Of a stretch of 64,000 nucleotides of DNA, positions 32,699 through 40,505 are shown piece by piece. Below the pieces are notes generated by a model. It made no database searches. It was not told the origin of the DNA and was given only the letters and a program-made list of their open reading frames with translations. Each line of letters starts with the position of its first letter. The stretch's first letter is position 1. Made by a program: the position numbers and the translations under genes. Origin of the DNA: Bacteroidales bacterium (GTDB taxonomy: Bacteria; Bacteroidota; Bacteroidia; Bacteroidales; WCHB1-69); NCBI GenBank assembly GCA_017525245.1, contig JAFXTE010000011.1:1-64000 (forward strand), written 5' to 3'.

Positions 32699-33616
32699 AT
32701 GAAAGTATTAGTTGCAACCCAAAAACCTTTTGCAAAAGCCGCTGTCGATGGCATTCGCGCTATCGTGGAAAAAGCTGGTTATGAATTAGTTCTGCTGGAG
32801 AAATACGAGACTCCCGAAGAACTCTACGCTGCTGTCGCCGATGTGGACGCTATGATTGTCCGTTCCGACAAAGTGACGGCCCAAGTGATTGATGCCGCCA
32901 AGAATCTCAAGGTGGTCGTGCGCGCCGGCGCCGGCTTCGACAACCTCGACCTCGCCGCCTGCACCGCCAACAACATCGTGGCAATGAACACCCCCGGCCA
33001 AAACTCCAACGCCGTGGCTGAACTTGCCATCGGCATGATGATCTACATGGCCCGCAACACCTTCAAACCCGGCACCGGCGCCGAACTGAAAGGCAAAAAA
33101 GTCGGTATCCAGGCATACGGTAACGTGGGTCGCCTCGTGGCTGAAAAGGCTCGTGCCCTCGGCATGGAAGTTTGGGCATTCGACCCCTTCGTCCCGAAAG
33201 AGAAAATGGAAGCCGAAGGTGTTATTGTTCCCGCCACCCTTGAAGAGATGTACAAGAACTGCAACTACATCTCCCTGCACATCCCCGCCAACGACCAGAC
33301 CAAAAAGTCTATCAACAAGGCTCTTGTCGGTCTTATGCCCAAAGGCGGCTGCGTGATCAACACCGCCCGCAAGGAAGTCATCAACGAGGAAGATCTCATT
33401 GCCCTGATGACCGAGCGCGAAGACCTCAAATATTGCACCGACATCGCTCCCGATGCTTTGGACGAATTCAACAAGTTTGAGAAACGCTTCTTCGCCACCC
33501 CGAAAAAACAGGGTGCTGAGACTGCTGAAGCCAACATCAACGCCGGCTTGGCCGCTGCCAACCAGATTGTGAACTTCTTCGTCAACGGCGACAAGAAATT
33601 CCAAGTGAACAAATAG
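32699..33616 (+). CDS. serA: D-3-phosphoglycerate dehydrogenase, short form
   Basis: NAD-dependent enzyme (305 aa) for the first step of serine synthesis. Substrate domain at residues 1-95 and 280-305. The nucleotide-binding domain lies between, with GKKVGIQAYGNVGRLVAEKA. The catalytic Arg is in VVVRAGAGFDNLDL; the usual Glu/His signatures are altered near the C-terminus. There is no ACT or ASB regulatory domain, so serine feedback by that route is absent. Because pdxA follows, the enzyme could also act on erythronate-4-phosphate like PdxB (inference). It is separated from serC only by a hairpin repeat and followed by a palindrome with terminator-like T-run. Confidence 0.92.
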   Translation: MKVLVATQKPFAKAAVDGIRAIVEKAGYELVLLEKYETPEELYAAVADVDAMIVRSDKVTAQVIDAAKNLKVVVRAGAGFDNLDLAACTANNIVAMNTPGQNSNAVAELAIGMMIYMARNTFKPGTGAELKGKKVGIQAYGNVGRLVAEKARALGMEVWAFDPFVPKEKMEAEGVIVPATLEEMYKNCNYISLHIPANDQTKKSINKALVGLMPKGGCVINTARKEVINEEDLIALMTEREDLKYCTDIAPDALDEFNKFEKRFFATPKKQGAETAEANINAGLAAANQIVNFFVNGDKKFQVNK

Positions 33617-33640
33617 GAGAAACATTTCCTTATTTTTTAT

Positions 33641-33668
33641 GTAGAGACGCGGCGTGCCGCGTCTCTAC
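33641..33668 (+). terminator. Type A palindrome acting as likely serA terminator
   Basis: GTAGAGACG-CGGCGTGCCG-CGTCTCTAC, followed at once by TTTTTTTATT, so it meets the form of a Rho-independent terminator. It is a member of the 28-bp family also found inside genes. It lies 24 bases after the serA stop. Confidence 0.75.
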
Positions 33669-33676
33669 TTTTTTAT

Positions 33677-33684
33677 TATCTTTG
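33677..33684 (+). promoter_or_regulatory. -7 promoter element of pdxA
   Basis: TATCTTTG, 22 bases before the pdxA ATG and directly after the palindrome terminator. Confidence 0.6.
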
Positions 33685-33706
33685 CCACCGCTAAAATTCA
33701 TGGTTT

Positions 33707-34732
33707 ATGGCTGAAAATAAAAATTATGTAATTGGAATCACACAAGGTGACATTAACGGCATCAGCTACGAAGTGATTATCAAATCATTGAGCGACAATA
33801 GAATAATGGAAATATGCACGCCCGTTGTCTATGGATTGTCAAAAGTGGCCTCCTACCACAAAAAGTACATGGAGATGCCCGATTTTAATTTCCAGTTTAC
33901 CAAAACGGCGGAACAACTCTCCACCAAACGCCCCAACCTCATCAATATTTACGATGAGGAAGTGAAATTGGAACTGGGAACCTCAACGAAAATCGCCGGA
34001 CAAATGTCAGAGCGTTCCTTGTATGCCGCAGGTCGCGACTTGAAAAACAAATTGATAGATGCCATCGTGACCGCACCCATGAACAAAAACAATATTCAGT
34101 CTGACAAATTCACGTTTTCAGGACACGCCGAGTTTTTCAACCATTATTTTGGAGGAAAGGACAATCCGTGTTTGATGATGCTGGTGAGCGAAAACCTCCG
34201 TATGGGATTTGTCACCAACCATTTGCCTGTCAAATCGGTGGCTGGAAACATTACCACAGAAGGCATTTTGCAAAAGATTGAGACTTTGAATCTTTCCTTG
34301 AAAAAGGATTTTGCCTTGAATAATCCCACTATTGCCGTACTTGCCCTCAACCCGCATAACGGGGATGACGGGTTGCTCGGAACGGAAGAGCGCGACATCA
34401 TCCAACCCGCTGTGAACCAAGCGTTCCATAATGGAATCAACGCTTTCGGTACATTCTCGGCAGACGGATTCTTCGCTTCCGGAGCCTACAGCCGTTTTGA
34501 CGCTGTTTTGGCCATGTATCACGACCAAGGGATGATTCCCTTTAAATTGCTGGGTAAAGACGGTGTCTGCTTTACCGCCGGACTGCCTATTGTGCATACT
34601 GCCCCCGCCCATGGTATCGCTTACGACATCGCTGGCAAAAACATCGCTGATGCCCAGTCTATGCGGAATGCCATTTATCTGGCGGTGGATATCCTGCGGA
34701 ATCGGAGAGGCGATGACTCGATGAAGCGATGA
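33707..34732 (+). CDS. pdxA: 4-hydroxythreonine-4-phosphate dehydrogenase
   Basis: Metal- and NAD-dependent enzyme (341 aa) of DXP-dependent pyridoxal phosphate synthesis. Signatures: GITQGDINGISYEVI at the N-terminus, IVTAPMNKNNI and FSGHAEFFNHYFGG in the middle, ALNPHNGDDGLLG and AMYHDQGMIPFKLLGKDG with metal-binding His residues, and HTAPAHGIAYDIAGK. The last residues (RRGDDSMKR) are read from a GATGA-type junction repeat and are probably not functional. Together with serC upstream it supplies most of the PLP branch; pdxJ is not in the window. coaX follows after 45 bases. Confidence 0.95.
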   Translation: MAENKNYVIGITQGDINGISYEVIIKSLSDNRIMEICTPVVYGLSKVASYHKKYMEMPDFNFQFTKTAEQLSTKRPNLINIYDEEVKLELGTSTKIAGQMSERSLYAAGRDLKNKLIDAIVTAPMNKNNIQSDKFTFSGHAEFFNHYFGGKDNPCLMMLVSENLRMGFVTNHLPVKSVAGNITTEGILQKIETLNLSLKKDFALNNPTIAVLALNPHNGDDGLLGTEERDIIQPAVNQAFHNGINAFGTFSADGFFASGAYSRFDAVLAMYHDQGMIPFKLLGKDGVCFTAGLPIVHTAPAHGIAYDIAGKNIADAQSMRNAIYLAVDILRNRRGDDSMKR

Positions 34733-34776
34733 AAGGCGATGAAAGATGGAGGATGAGAAAATGGGAGGATGAGAAT
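34712..34776. repeat. GATGA/GATGAAAG junction repeat
   Basis: Stutter of GCGATGA, GATGAAG and GGATGAGA words that overlaps the 3' end of pdxA and reaches the coaX start. Similar words occur at 62580-62636 and, on the other strand, at 43998-44036. Confidence 0.65.
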
Positions 34777-34777
34777 A

Positions 34778-35509
34778 ATGGATTTGGTTATAGACATAGG
34801 GAACACGTTGCAGAAGGTGGCTGTCTTTTCTGAAAAAGGAGTTCTTTGCGATCTTTTTTCTGAAAAAAAACTGTCAATTTCATCTTTAGAAACTGTTTTT
34901 TGCCGATATCCTATTGAACGGGCTATTGTTTCCTCTGTGAGTAAAGAGAATGTGTCGGTGTTGCAATGGCTTGATGAAAGGACCCAATTACTACGTTTTT
35001 CTGCTTCCTGCCGCCTGCCTATCTGCCTACAATACGCCACGCCAGAGACTTTAGGCACTGATAGAATTGCCAATGCAGTGGGTGCCAACGTTTTATATCC
35101 AAACAGAAATGTACTCTCCATCATGGCAGGAACCTGTCTGGTGGCGGATTTTGTGAACGAAAAAGGGGAATATTTAGGCGGAAGTATCGCACCGGGGGTG
35201 CGGATGCGCTTCCAAGCCTTGTCACAATTCACGGCACGTCTTCCCCTTGTGGATCCGGAAAACATTGACTTTTTTATTGGAAACAATACCAAAAACTCCA
35301 TTCTTGCAGGTGTAATGAACGGCATCATTCAAGAAATCAACGGAATAATTCGTCAATATTCAAGACTTTACAGTCCCTTGAAAGTGATTCTTTCGGGTGG
35401 CGATGCGGAGTTGTTACAAAATTCCATAAAAAAACGTATATTTGCCGCCCAAAATCCGATTCTGGTCGGGTTGCATAAAATATTAATATTGAATGCTTCT
35501 AAAAGCTAA
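34778..35509 (+). CDS. coaX: Type III pantothenate kinase
   Basis: Phosphorylates pantothenate, the first step of coenzyme A synthesis (243 aa). The actin-fold phosphate motif is MDLVIDIGNTLQK, with GTDRIANAVGAN and MAGTCLVADFV followed by GGSIAPGVRMRFQAL, all CoaX signatures. The ATG at 34778 fits the family N-terminus better than the one at 34769. Its 3' end overlaps the next gene by 17 bases. In Bacteroidota coaX is commonly followed by an outer-membrane protein, a TPR protein and lptC, as here. Confidence 0.95.
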   Translation: MDLVIDIGNTLQKVAVFSEKGVLCDLFSEKKLSISSLETVFCRYPIERAIVSSVSKENVSVLQWLDERTQLLRFSASCRLPICLQYATPETLGTDRIANAVGANVLYPNRNVLSIMAGTCLVADFVNEKGEYLGGSIAPGVRMRFQALSQFTARLPLVDPENIDFFIGNNTKNSILAGVMNGIIQEINGIIRQYSRLYSPLKVILSGGDAELLQNSIKKRIFAAQNPILVGLHKILILNASKS

Positions 35510-36773
35510 ATATATACTATGGATAGTGGCGTTTTGTTGTTTGTGCTTCCCTTTTGTACAGGCGCAAAATGAAATCCGTATGCCCTATTCAAGCTATGGA
35601 ATAGGCTCTGTAAACCACTATTCCAATGGTATTTTGGATGGCATGGGGAGTGTGTCCTACGCCATGCAGAATCCTTACTACATTAATTTCCGAAACCCTG
35701 CTTCTTACGCTGCATTTGACTCTTTGTCCTTCATCGCCGATGCCGCTGCTTCCATTTTTTATTCCAAATTATCACAAAAAGAGAACAAACAGAAAAATTC
35801 ATACGCCAGACCTTTTTATCTGGCCATCGGTGTTCCCGTCACCCGCCATTGGCGTACCAGCGTTGGCATTAAATCCTTTAGCACTATTGGATATAATATC
35901 GCCACCTCTAAAAACATTCCCAATGTCGGAGATGTCAATTACACTTATTCCGGCAATGGTGGACTGAACCAACTCTATTGGGGGAATGCTTTCAAAATCT
36001 GCAAAGGACTTTCTATCGGATTAAACGCCAGCTATTTGTTCGGTTCCATTTTCGCCGCCAGCAACACCGAATTCAATAGCAACACCATCTTGAACTCATA
36101 CATCAACGACGCTTATCTTGTTGATGGTATTTATCTTGAAGGCGGTCTGCAGTATTTTTTCAATATTGGTGAAAAACACAAAATTGGACTGGGTGCAGTG
36201 TATAGCAACACCGCCTATATCTGGGCAAAAGAGAAACTACTGATTAACTCGTATTCAGGCAGCTATATCAGCACATCCATTTACGACACTGTTTTGTATA
36301 AGGATGATTTGCGCGGTACATTAAATATCCCTCAGTCCGTAGGTGCTGGTCTTAGTTATACATTTAAGGATAAGTTGACCGTGGCCGCCGATGTGACTTG
36401 GCAAAATTGGGCCAACTTCAAATTCATGAAACCGTGTGACTCCCTTCAGAACACCATTATGGCCTCCTTGGGAGCTCAATTCATTCCAGACCCCACTTCC
36501 AACAAGTTTTTCAAAAAGATGGCCTTTCGGGTTGGCGGACGCTATTCCTCCGGGGAATTGTTAATCCGCAATAAACCTATTTCCGAATTCGGAGTCTGTT
36601 TCGGCGTAGGAGTTCCACTAACCTCTTTCAACACTCATTCCTCTCTCAACATCTTATTTGAATACGGAAGAACAGGAACACTGGTCAATGACCTCATCCG
36701 ACAAGACTATTTCAGATTCTCATTCTGTTTCACCCTGCAGGAACGCTGGTATCAAAGAGTAAAATTAGATTAG
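35493..36773 (+). CDS. Outer-membrane barrel protein, FadL/PorV-like in general form
   Basis: 426 aa. Signal peptide to about residue 24 (CCLCFPFVQAQ). Mature part starts IRMPYSSYGIGSVNHYSNGI, then LDGMGSVSYAMQNPYYINFRNPASYAAFD, the kind of early segment seen in FadL-like transporters. Many amphipathic strands follow (KICKGLSIGLNASYLFGSIF, KLTVAADVTWQNWANFKF). It is conserved next to coaX and lptC in related genomes as far as I recall, which suggests an envelope role, but the substrate is unknown. It overlaps coaX by 17 bases and is 30 bases before the TPR gene. Confidence 0.78.
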   Translation: MLLKAKYILWIVAFCCLCFPFVQAQNEIRMPYSSYGIGSVNHYSNGILDGMGSVSYAMQNPYYINFRNPASYAAFDSLSFIADAAASIFYSKLSQKENKQKNSYARPFYLAIGVPVTRHWRTSVGIKSFSTIGYNIATSKNIPNVGDVNYTYSGNGGLNQLYWGNAFKICKGLSIGLNASYLFGSIFAASNTEFNSNTILNSYINDAYLVDGIYLEGGLQYFFNIGEKHKIGLGAVYSNTAYIWAKEKLLINSYSGSYISTSIYDTVLYKDDLRGTLNIPQSVGAGLSYTFKDKLTVAADVTWQNWANFKFMKPCDSLQNTIMASLGAQFIPDPTSNKFFKKMAFRVGGRYSSGELLIRNKPISEFGVCFGVGVPLTSFNTHSSLNILFEYGRTGTLVNDLIRQDYFRFSFCFTLQERWYQRVKLD

Positions 36774-36803
36774 AAAATTATAACCCTATAAAATAAAACT
36801 AAA

Positions 36804-38255
36804 ATGAAAAAGATTATTGCAATTATTGCGTTCGTTTTCAGTAGCAGCTTCATCTTTGCTCAAAATCCTTGCCCCTTCAAATACGGGGCTAATGAGGCTG
36901 ACTCTTTGAAGTGCTTGGAACAAATCACCAATTTCAGAACTTTCTACAATGCTAAGAATTACAAAGACGCATACGAGGCTTGGCAGTATGTGATCCAACA
37001 CAGCCCTTGTGCTTGGGACGGCATCTACACCAATGCCCAGACGCTCTTCCAAAATCTCATCAAAGACGAGAAAGATTCAGCACACCGCGAGCTGCTGGTT
37101 GACTCCTTGTTCTACACTTTCGATGTCCGCAGCACCTACTTCCCTGAAAAATTCACTTCGGGTTCAGGATTAGGTTTCAAAGCCTATAACACCATCCGTT
37201 ACAGAAAAGATCAGTATGAACAGGCTTTCAACTGGTTCGTACAGTCTGTGGAAATGGAAAAAGAGAACACTCAGCCCGCTATCTGGGATGCGTATTTCCA
37301 GCTTGCAGAGAATTTCACCAAAGCAAAAAGAGACACCTCTATTGTCGTTGAAGCTTACGAGCGTGCCACCGACTACATCGATCTTTCCATCTTGAATGCC
37401 ACAAAAGCTTTCGAAAGCGGAACAGATGCACTGGAAGCCTTGAAAGCCCAGCTGGACAATAACGAGATAGACCTCGTGGCTTACGAAAAACAGGCCAAAA
37501 AACTCACTGCTGATACCAATCGTCAGTCCAAACTGATCTCCAACTACCGCAAAACTCTGGCCAAAATTGAGAAATCAGTAACTCCGTATGCTTCTTGTGA
37601 AGTGTTGGAAATGCTCTATGCCAAAAAATTCGAGAATATCAAAAACGACCTGCCTGCTGTCAGCAAAATGGTCAACACCATGTTCAAGGGCAACTGCATC
37701 AGCAGCCCGCTGTTCCAAGAGGCCCTGTCTATCCTGCACAAAGCCAGCCCGAACCGCAACTCTGCGTACATGATGGGTAACCTCACTCTTCAAAACTACG
37801 TGAACTCCAAAAAGGACGAAGACATTACCAATGCTATAAACTATTTCCGTGAAGCCGCTGAATTAGGTGAAACCCACGACCAAAAGGCTGACGCTTACTA
37901 CATGCTGGCGTTGGCATACCAAACAAAAGGCTCTTTCTCTGAATCTCGCTCCGCTGCCTACGACGCTTTGAAAGCAAAACCTAATATGGGCAAAGCGTAT
38001 ATCCTTATTGGCGACCTCTATGCCAACTCCGGCGGAAGATGCAGTGACGAGCAGGTTCCCGGTGCTTACACTTGGGCTGCCGCCGACAAATACGCGAAAG
38101 CTGCCGCAGTGGATCCGAGCTGCGCTGAATCCGCCAACGCCAAACGCGCAAGACTGAGATTCCCGAGCAAAGACGAATTGTTCAAACGTGGTTTGAACAA
38201 CGGAGCCTCCTACCATGTGGGATGCTGGATTCAGGAGAACACGACCGTAAGGTAA
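36804..38255 (+). CDS. Exported TPR protein
   Basis: 483 aa with signal peptide MKKIIAIIAFVFSSSFIFAQ and no membrane helix afterwards, so probably periplasmic. Helical repeats resembling tetratricopeptide units appear around residues 35-60 (ITNFRTFYNAKNYKDAYEAW), 130-165 and 370-430 (QKADAYYMLALAYQTKGSFS, GKAYILIGDLYANSGG). Four or more Cys residues (CPFKYGANEADSLKC, CAWD, GRCSDEQ) could form disulfides. No named family. It lies between an outer-membrane barrel gene and lptC (9 bases downstream), so a part in envelope assembly is likely. Confidence 0.75.
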   Translation: MKKIIAIIAFVFSSSFIFAQNPCPFKYGANEADSLKCLEQITNFRTFYNAKNYKDAYEAWQYVIQHSPCAWDGIYTNAQTLFQNLIKDEKDSAHRELLVDSLFYTFDVRSTYFPEKFTSGSGLGFKAYNTIRYRKDQYEQAFNWFVQSVEMEKENTQPAIWDAYFQLAENFTKAKRDTSIVVEAYERATDYIDLSILNATKAFESGTDALEALKAQLDNNEIDLVAYEKQAKKLTADTNRQSKLISNYRKTLAKIEKSVTPYASCEVLEMLYAKKFENIKNDLPAVSKMVNTMFKGNCISSPLFQEALSILHKASPNRNSAYMMGNLTLQNYVNSKKDEDITNAINYFREAAELGETHDQKADAYYMLALAYQTKGSFSESRSAAYDALKAKPNMGKAYILIGDLYANSGGRCSDEQVPGAYTWAAADKYAKAAAVDPSCAESANAKRARLRFPSKDELFKRGLNNGASYHVGCWIQENTTVR

Positions 38256-38264
38256 TCTTTCCGA

Positions 38265-38831
38265 ATGTTTCTTAACGCTAAATATCAATATAAAAGCATC
38301 ATAATCGCCTCGTGCATTATGATGCTTTTTGCTGCCTGCAAATCCAAGAACAATAATTCACAGTTATTGGAATATAACGGGAAATTCCCTGATGAATCCG
38401 CCGAAAATATGACCATCACCGTCAGTGACTCCGGCACTACCATTTTCATTGTCAGCACTCCCATACTCAACCGTTACAATTCCACCGACACTGCTTTCGT
38501 GGATTGCCCTGAAGGAATTACGATTACCTCGTTCAACGATTATGGTAGCAAACAGGCCATTATCACTGCGGACTATGCCTGCCAAATCAACAACAATCTG
38601 TTCAAGGCCACGGACAACGTGATCATCCATGACCTATCCAACGGCGACTCCGTGATTACCGACGAAGTGATTTGGGATCAACGACAACGAAGTATCTACT
38701 CCACAAAAAGCGTCAAACAGATAAAAAGTGATGGTTCAATAAATTACGGTGATGGTTTTAATGCAGACGAACGCTTCACCCGATACACCATCATACACCC
38801 GCATGGGGAGATGGTGGGGTATGATTTCTGA
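38265..38831 (+). CDS. lptC: LPS-export periplasmic protein LptC
   Basis: 188 aa. The N-terminal hydrophobic segment ends in a lipobox-like MLFAACKSK, so it may be a lipoprotein, as in many Bacteroidota LptC proteins. The mature part has the OstA/LptC jelly-roll pattern: repeated beta segments such as KQAIITADYACQINNNLFKA and a C-terminal part YSTKSVKQIKSDGSINYGDGFNADERFTRY in pieces typical of the family. It passes LPS from the LptB2FG exporter to LptA. The other lpt genes are not in the window. The stop is 11 bases before tRNA-Arg on the other strand. Confidence 0.85.
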   Translation: MFLNAKYQYKSIIIASCIMMLFAACKSKNNNSQLLEYNGKFPDESAENMTITVSDSGTTIFIVSTPILNRYNSTDTAFVDCPEGITITSFNDYGSKQAIITADYACQINNNLFKATDNVIIHDLSNGDSVITDEVIWDQRQRSIYSTKSVKQIKSDGSINYGDGFNADERFTRYTIIHPHGEMVGYDF

Positions 38832-38842
38832 CGATGAAAAAG

Positions 38843-38914
38843 TAGTCCCGCTGGGAATCGAACCCAAATTTAAAGTTTAGGAAACTTTCGTTCTATCCAT
38901 TGAACTACAGGACC
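38843..38914 (-). tRNA. tRNA-Arg (CCT)
   Basis: On the complement: acceptor GGTCCTG pairing with CGGGACT, D-arm GTTCAATGGATAGAAC, anticodon stem-loop AAAGT-TTCCTAA-ACTTT with anticodon CCT, T-arm GGGTTCGATTCCC. 72 bases, no encoded CCA. It has its own -7 box at 38932-38939. Confidence 0.93.
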
Positions 38915-38931
38915 CTTTGCGAAAAAGTGCG

Positions 38932-38939
38932 CAAAAATA
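38932..38939 (-). promoter_or_regulatory. -7 promoter element of tRNA-Arg (CCT)
   Basis: TATTTTTG on the minus strand, 17 bases before the 5' end of the tRNA. Confidence 0.65.
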
Positions 38940-38971
38940 CAACTTTTTCGATATTAAATGATCATAAAAAG

Positions 38972-39001
38972 AAAAGGCACAGAATAAAATCTGCGCCTTT
39001 T
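38972..39001 (-). terminator. Terminator of pepT
   Basis: Arms AAAAGGCACAGA and TCTGCGCCTTTT, one imperfect pair, with a 6-base A/T loop. On the minus strand it is followed by CTTTTTATG. It lies 20 bases beyond the pepT stop. Confidence 0.8.
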
Positions 39002-39020
39002 CTTTTTAATTTTTTGAAAA

Positions 39021-40232
39021 TCAGCATTTCGCTATATTTACAATCACCTCAGTGGCCTTCACCATGGATTCAAGTGGCACATATTCGTACTTGCCATGGA
39101 AGTTATGACCACCGGCGAATATGTTGGGACACGGGAGATTGCGGAACGAGAGGTTGGCACCGTCTGTGCCGCCGCGAATGGGTACGATAACCGGCTCCAC
39201 GTCCGCCTCTTTCATCGCCTTCACGGCACGTTCCACCACGTAATAGACAGGCTCCACCTTTTCTCGCATGTTGTAATACTGATCTTTGATTTCGCAGGTA
39301 ATACAGTTGTTATACTTGATGTTCAAGAAGTTGACTATATCTTGCATGTATTTCTTCTGTGCTTCGAAAGTTTCGCGATTGTGGTTGCGAATAATGTACG
39401 ACATTTTGGTCTCCTCCACGGTGCCTTCAATATGCGTGAGCAAGTAGAAACCCTCATAATCCTGCGTATGCTCAGGGCGTTGCGCAGCGGGCAGCATACC
39501 ATTGAGTTCCATGGCGATGAGCTGGGAATTCACCATCTTGTTCTTGGCATATCCCGGATGGATGTTCTTGCCTTGGATGTGGATGTTGGCACCAGCGGCA
39601 TTGAAGTTCTCAAACTCCAACTCTCCGATAGCTCCACCGTCCATCGTGTAAGCAAAATCACAACCGAAAGCTTCCACATCGAAGAATTTCACACCGTTGC
39701 CGACTTCTTCATCATGCGAAAAGGCCACTTTAATGTCCCCGTGTTTGATTTCCGGATGCTGGATGAGGTATTCCATAGCACAAACAATCTCCGCAACACC
39801 TGCCTTGTCATCGGCTCCAAGCAATGTTTTGCCATCCGTGGTGAGAATTGTTTTTCCTTTATAATCCAACAATTCTGGAAATTCTTCAGGAGAAAGAACC
39901 GTATTGGAATCTTTATCCAAAACGATGGTACCACCGTCATAATTAGGGACAATGACCGGGGCGGCGATGCCCGGCATGTCGGGAGCTGTGTCCAAATGGG
40001 CCATGAAACCAATGACCGGCTGTTTCGTATCTGTGTTTGAAGGCAGCATGGCTGTCACATAGCCGTGCTGGTCTTTTTTAACTTCCTGCATTCCAATACT
40101 TTTCAATTCTTCTACCATCACATCGGCGAAGTCAAGGAGCGCCTGAGTGCTCGGATAGCTTTCAGAATTCGGATCCGCAGTAGTTGCGTAGGAGATATAC
40201 TTGGAAAAACGTTTTAACAGAATGTCTTTCAT
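39021..40232 (-). CDS. pepT: Peptidase T (tripeptidase)
   Basis: M20B metallo-aminopeptidase (403 aa) that releases the N-terminal residue of tripeptides in the cytoplasm. Two-zinc site residues are visible: GFMAHLDTAPDMPG (first His/Asp), LGADDKAGVAEIV (bridging Asp), SHDEEVGNG (catalytic Glu) and GGTDGANLSFRNLPCPNIFA with the final GGHNFHGKYEYV (His). No signal peptide. Length is standard. It has a -7 box at 40294-40301 and a terminator right behind, so it is a single-gene unit. Confidence 0.96.
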   Translation of the reverse strand: MKDILLKRFSKYISYATTADPNSESYPSTQALLDFADVMVEELKSIGMQEVKKDQHGYVTAMLPSNTDTKQPVIGFMAHLDTAPDMPGIAAPVIVPNYDGGTIVLDKDSNTVLSPEEFPELLDYKGKTILTTDGKTLLGADDKAGVAEIVCAMEYLIQHPEIKHGDIKVAFSHDEEVGNGVKFFDVEAFGCDFAYTMDGGAIGELEFENFNAAGANIHIQGKNIHPGYAKNKMVNSQLIAMELNGMLPAAQRPEHTQDYEGFYLLTHIEGTVEETKMSYIIRNHNRETFEAQKKYMQDIVNFLNIKYNNCITCEIKDQYYNMREKVEPVYYVVERAVKAMKEADVEPVIVPIRGGTDGANLSFRNLPCPNIFAGGHNFHGKYEYVPLESMVKATEVIVNIAKC

Positions 40233-40293
40233 ATTGTTATTTTTTTGATTATTAGTGATTTATAAACAAAATTTATACAAATCTTAAAGTAAG

Positions 40294-40301
40294 CAAATGT
40301 A
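40294..40301 (-). promoter_or_regulatory. -7 promoter element of pepT
   Basis: TACATTTG on the minus strand, about 60 bases before the start codon. Confidence 0.5.
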
Positions 40302-40411
40302 CATAAAAAACATTAATCAAACTCAAACGAAAAAACAACGGAATCATCATATTTGTGATTTCAAATTCCATAGTTTATTTATCATTGTTTTTGTATCTTT
40401 CCTCTGAAATT

Positions 40412-40439
40412 GTAGAGACGTTTCATGAAACGTCTCTAC
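40412..40439. repeat. 28-bp palindrome, type A, intergenic
   Basis: Perfect palindrome, identical to 735-762 inside the sigma gene. It lies between the divergent pepT and receptor promoters and is not followed by a T-run, so it is not a terminator here. Confidence 0.9.
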
Positions 40440-40478
40440 AGCATCAATTCACTTGTCTGCGTGTATTCGAAATTTATG

Positions 40479-40486
40479 TACCTTTG
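40479..40486 (+). promoter_or_regulatory. -7 promoter element of the TonB-dependent receptor gene
   Basis: TACCTTTG, 19 bases before the ATG at 40506. Confidence 0.6.
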
Positions 40487-40505
40487 CGCCCTTAAAAAAT
40501 AAAAT

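Noticed and set aside
33641..33668. Type A palindrome family as plain terminators only
   Set aside because: Two copies have T-runs, but four lie within coding sequence and others lack a T-run, so termination cannot be the common explanation.
40233..40505. Extra small gene between pepT and the TonB-dependent receptor
   Set aside because: A/T-rich with no open frame of note; it is accounted for by two promoter boxes and one palindrome.
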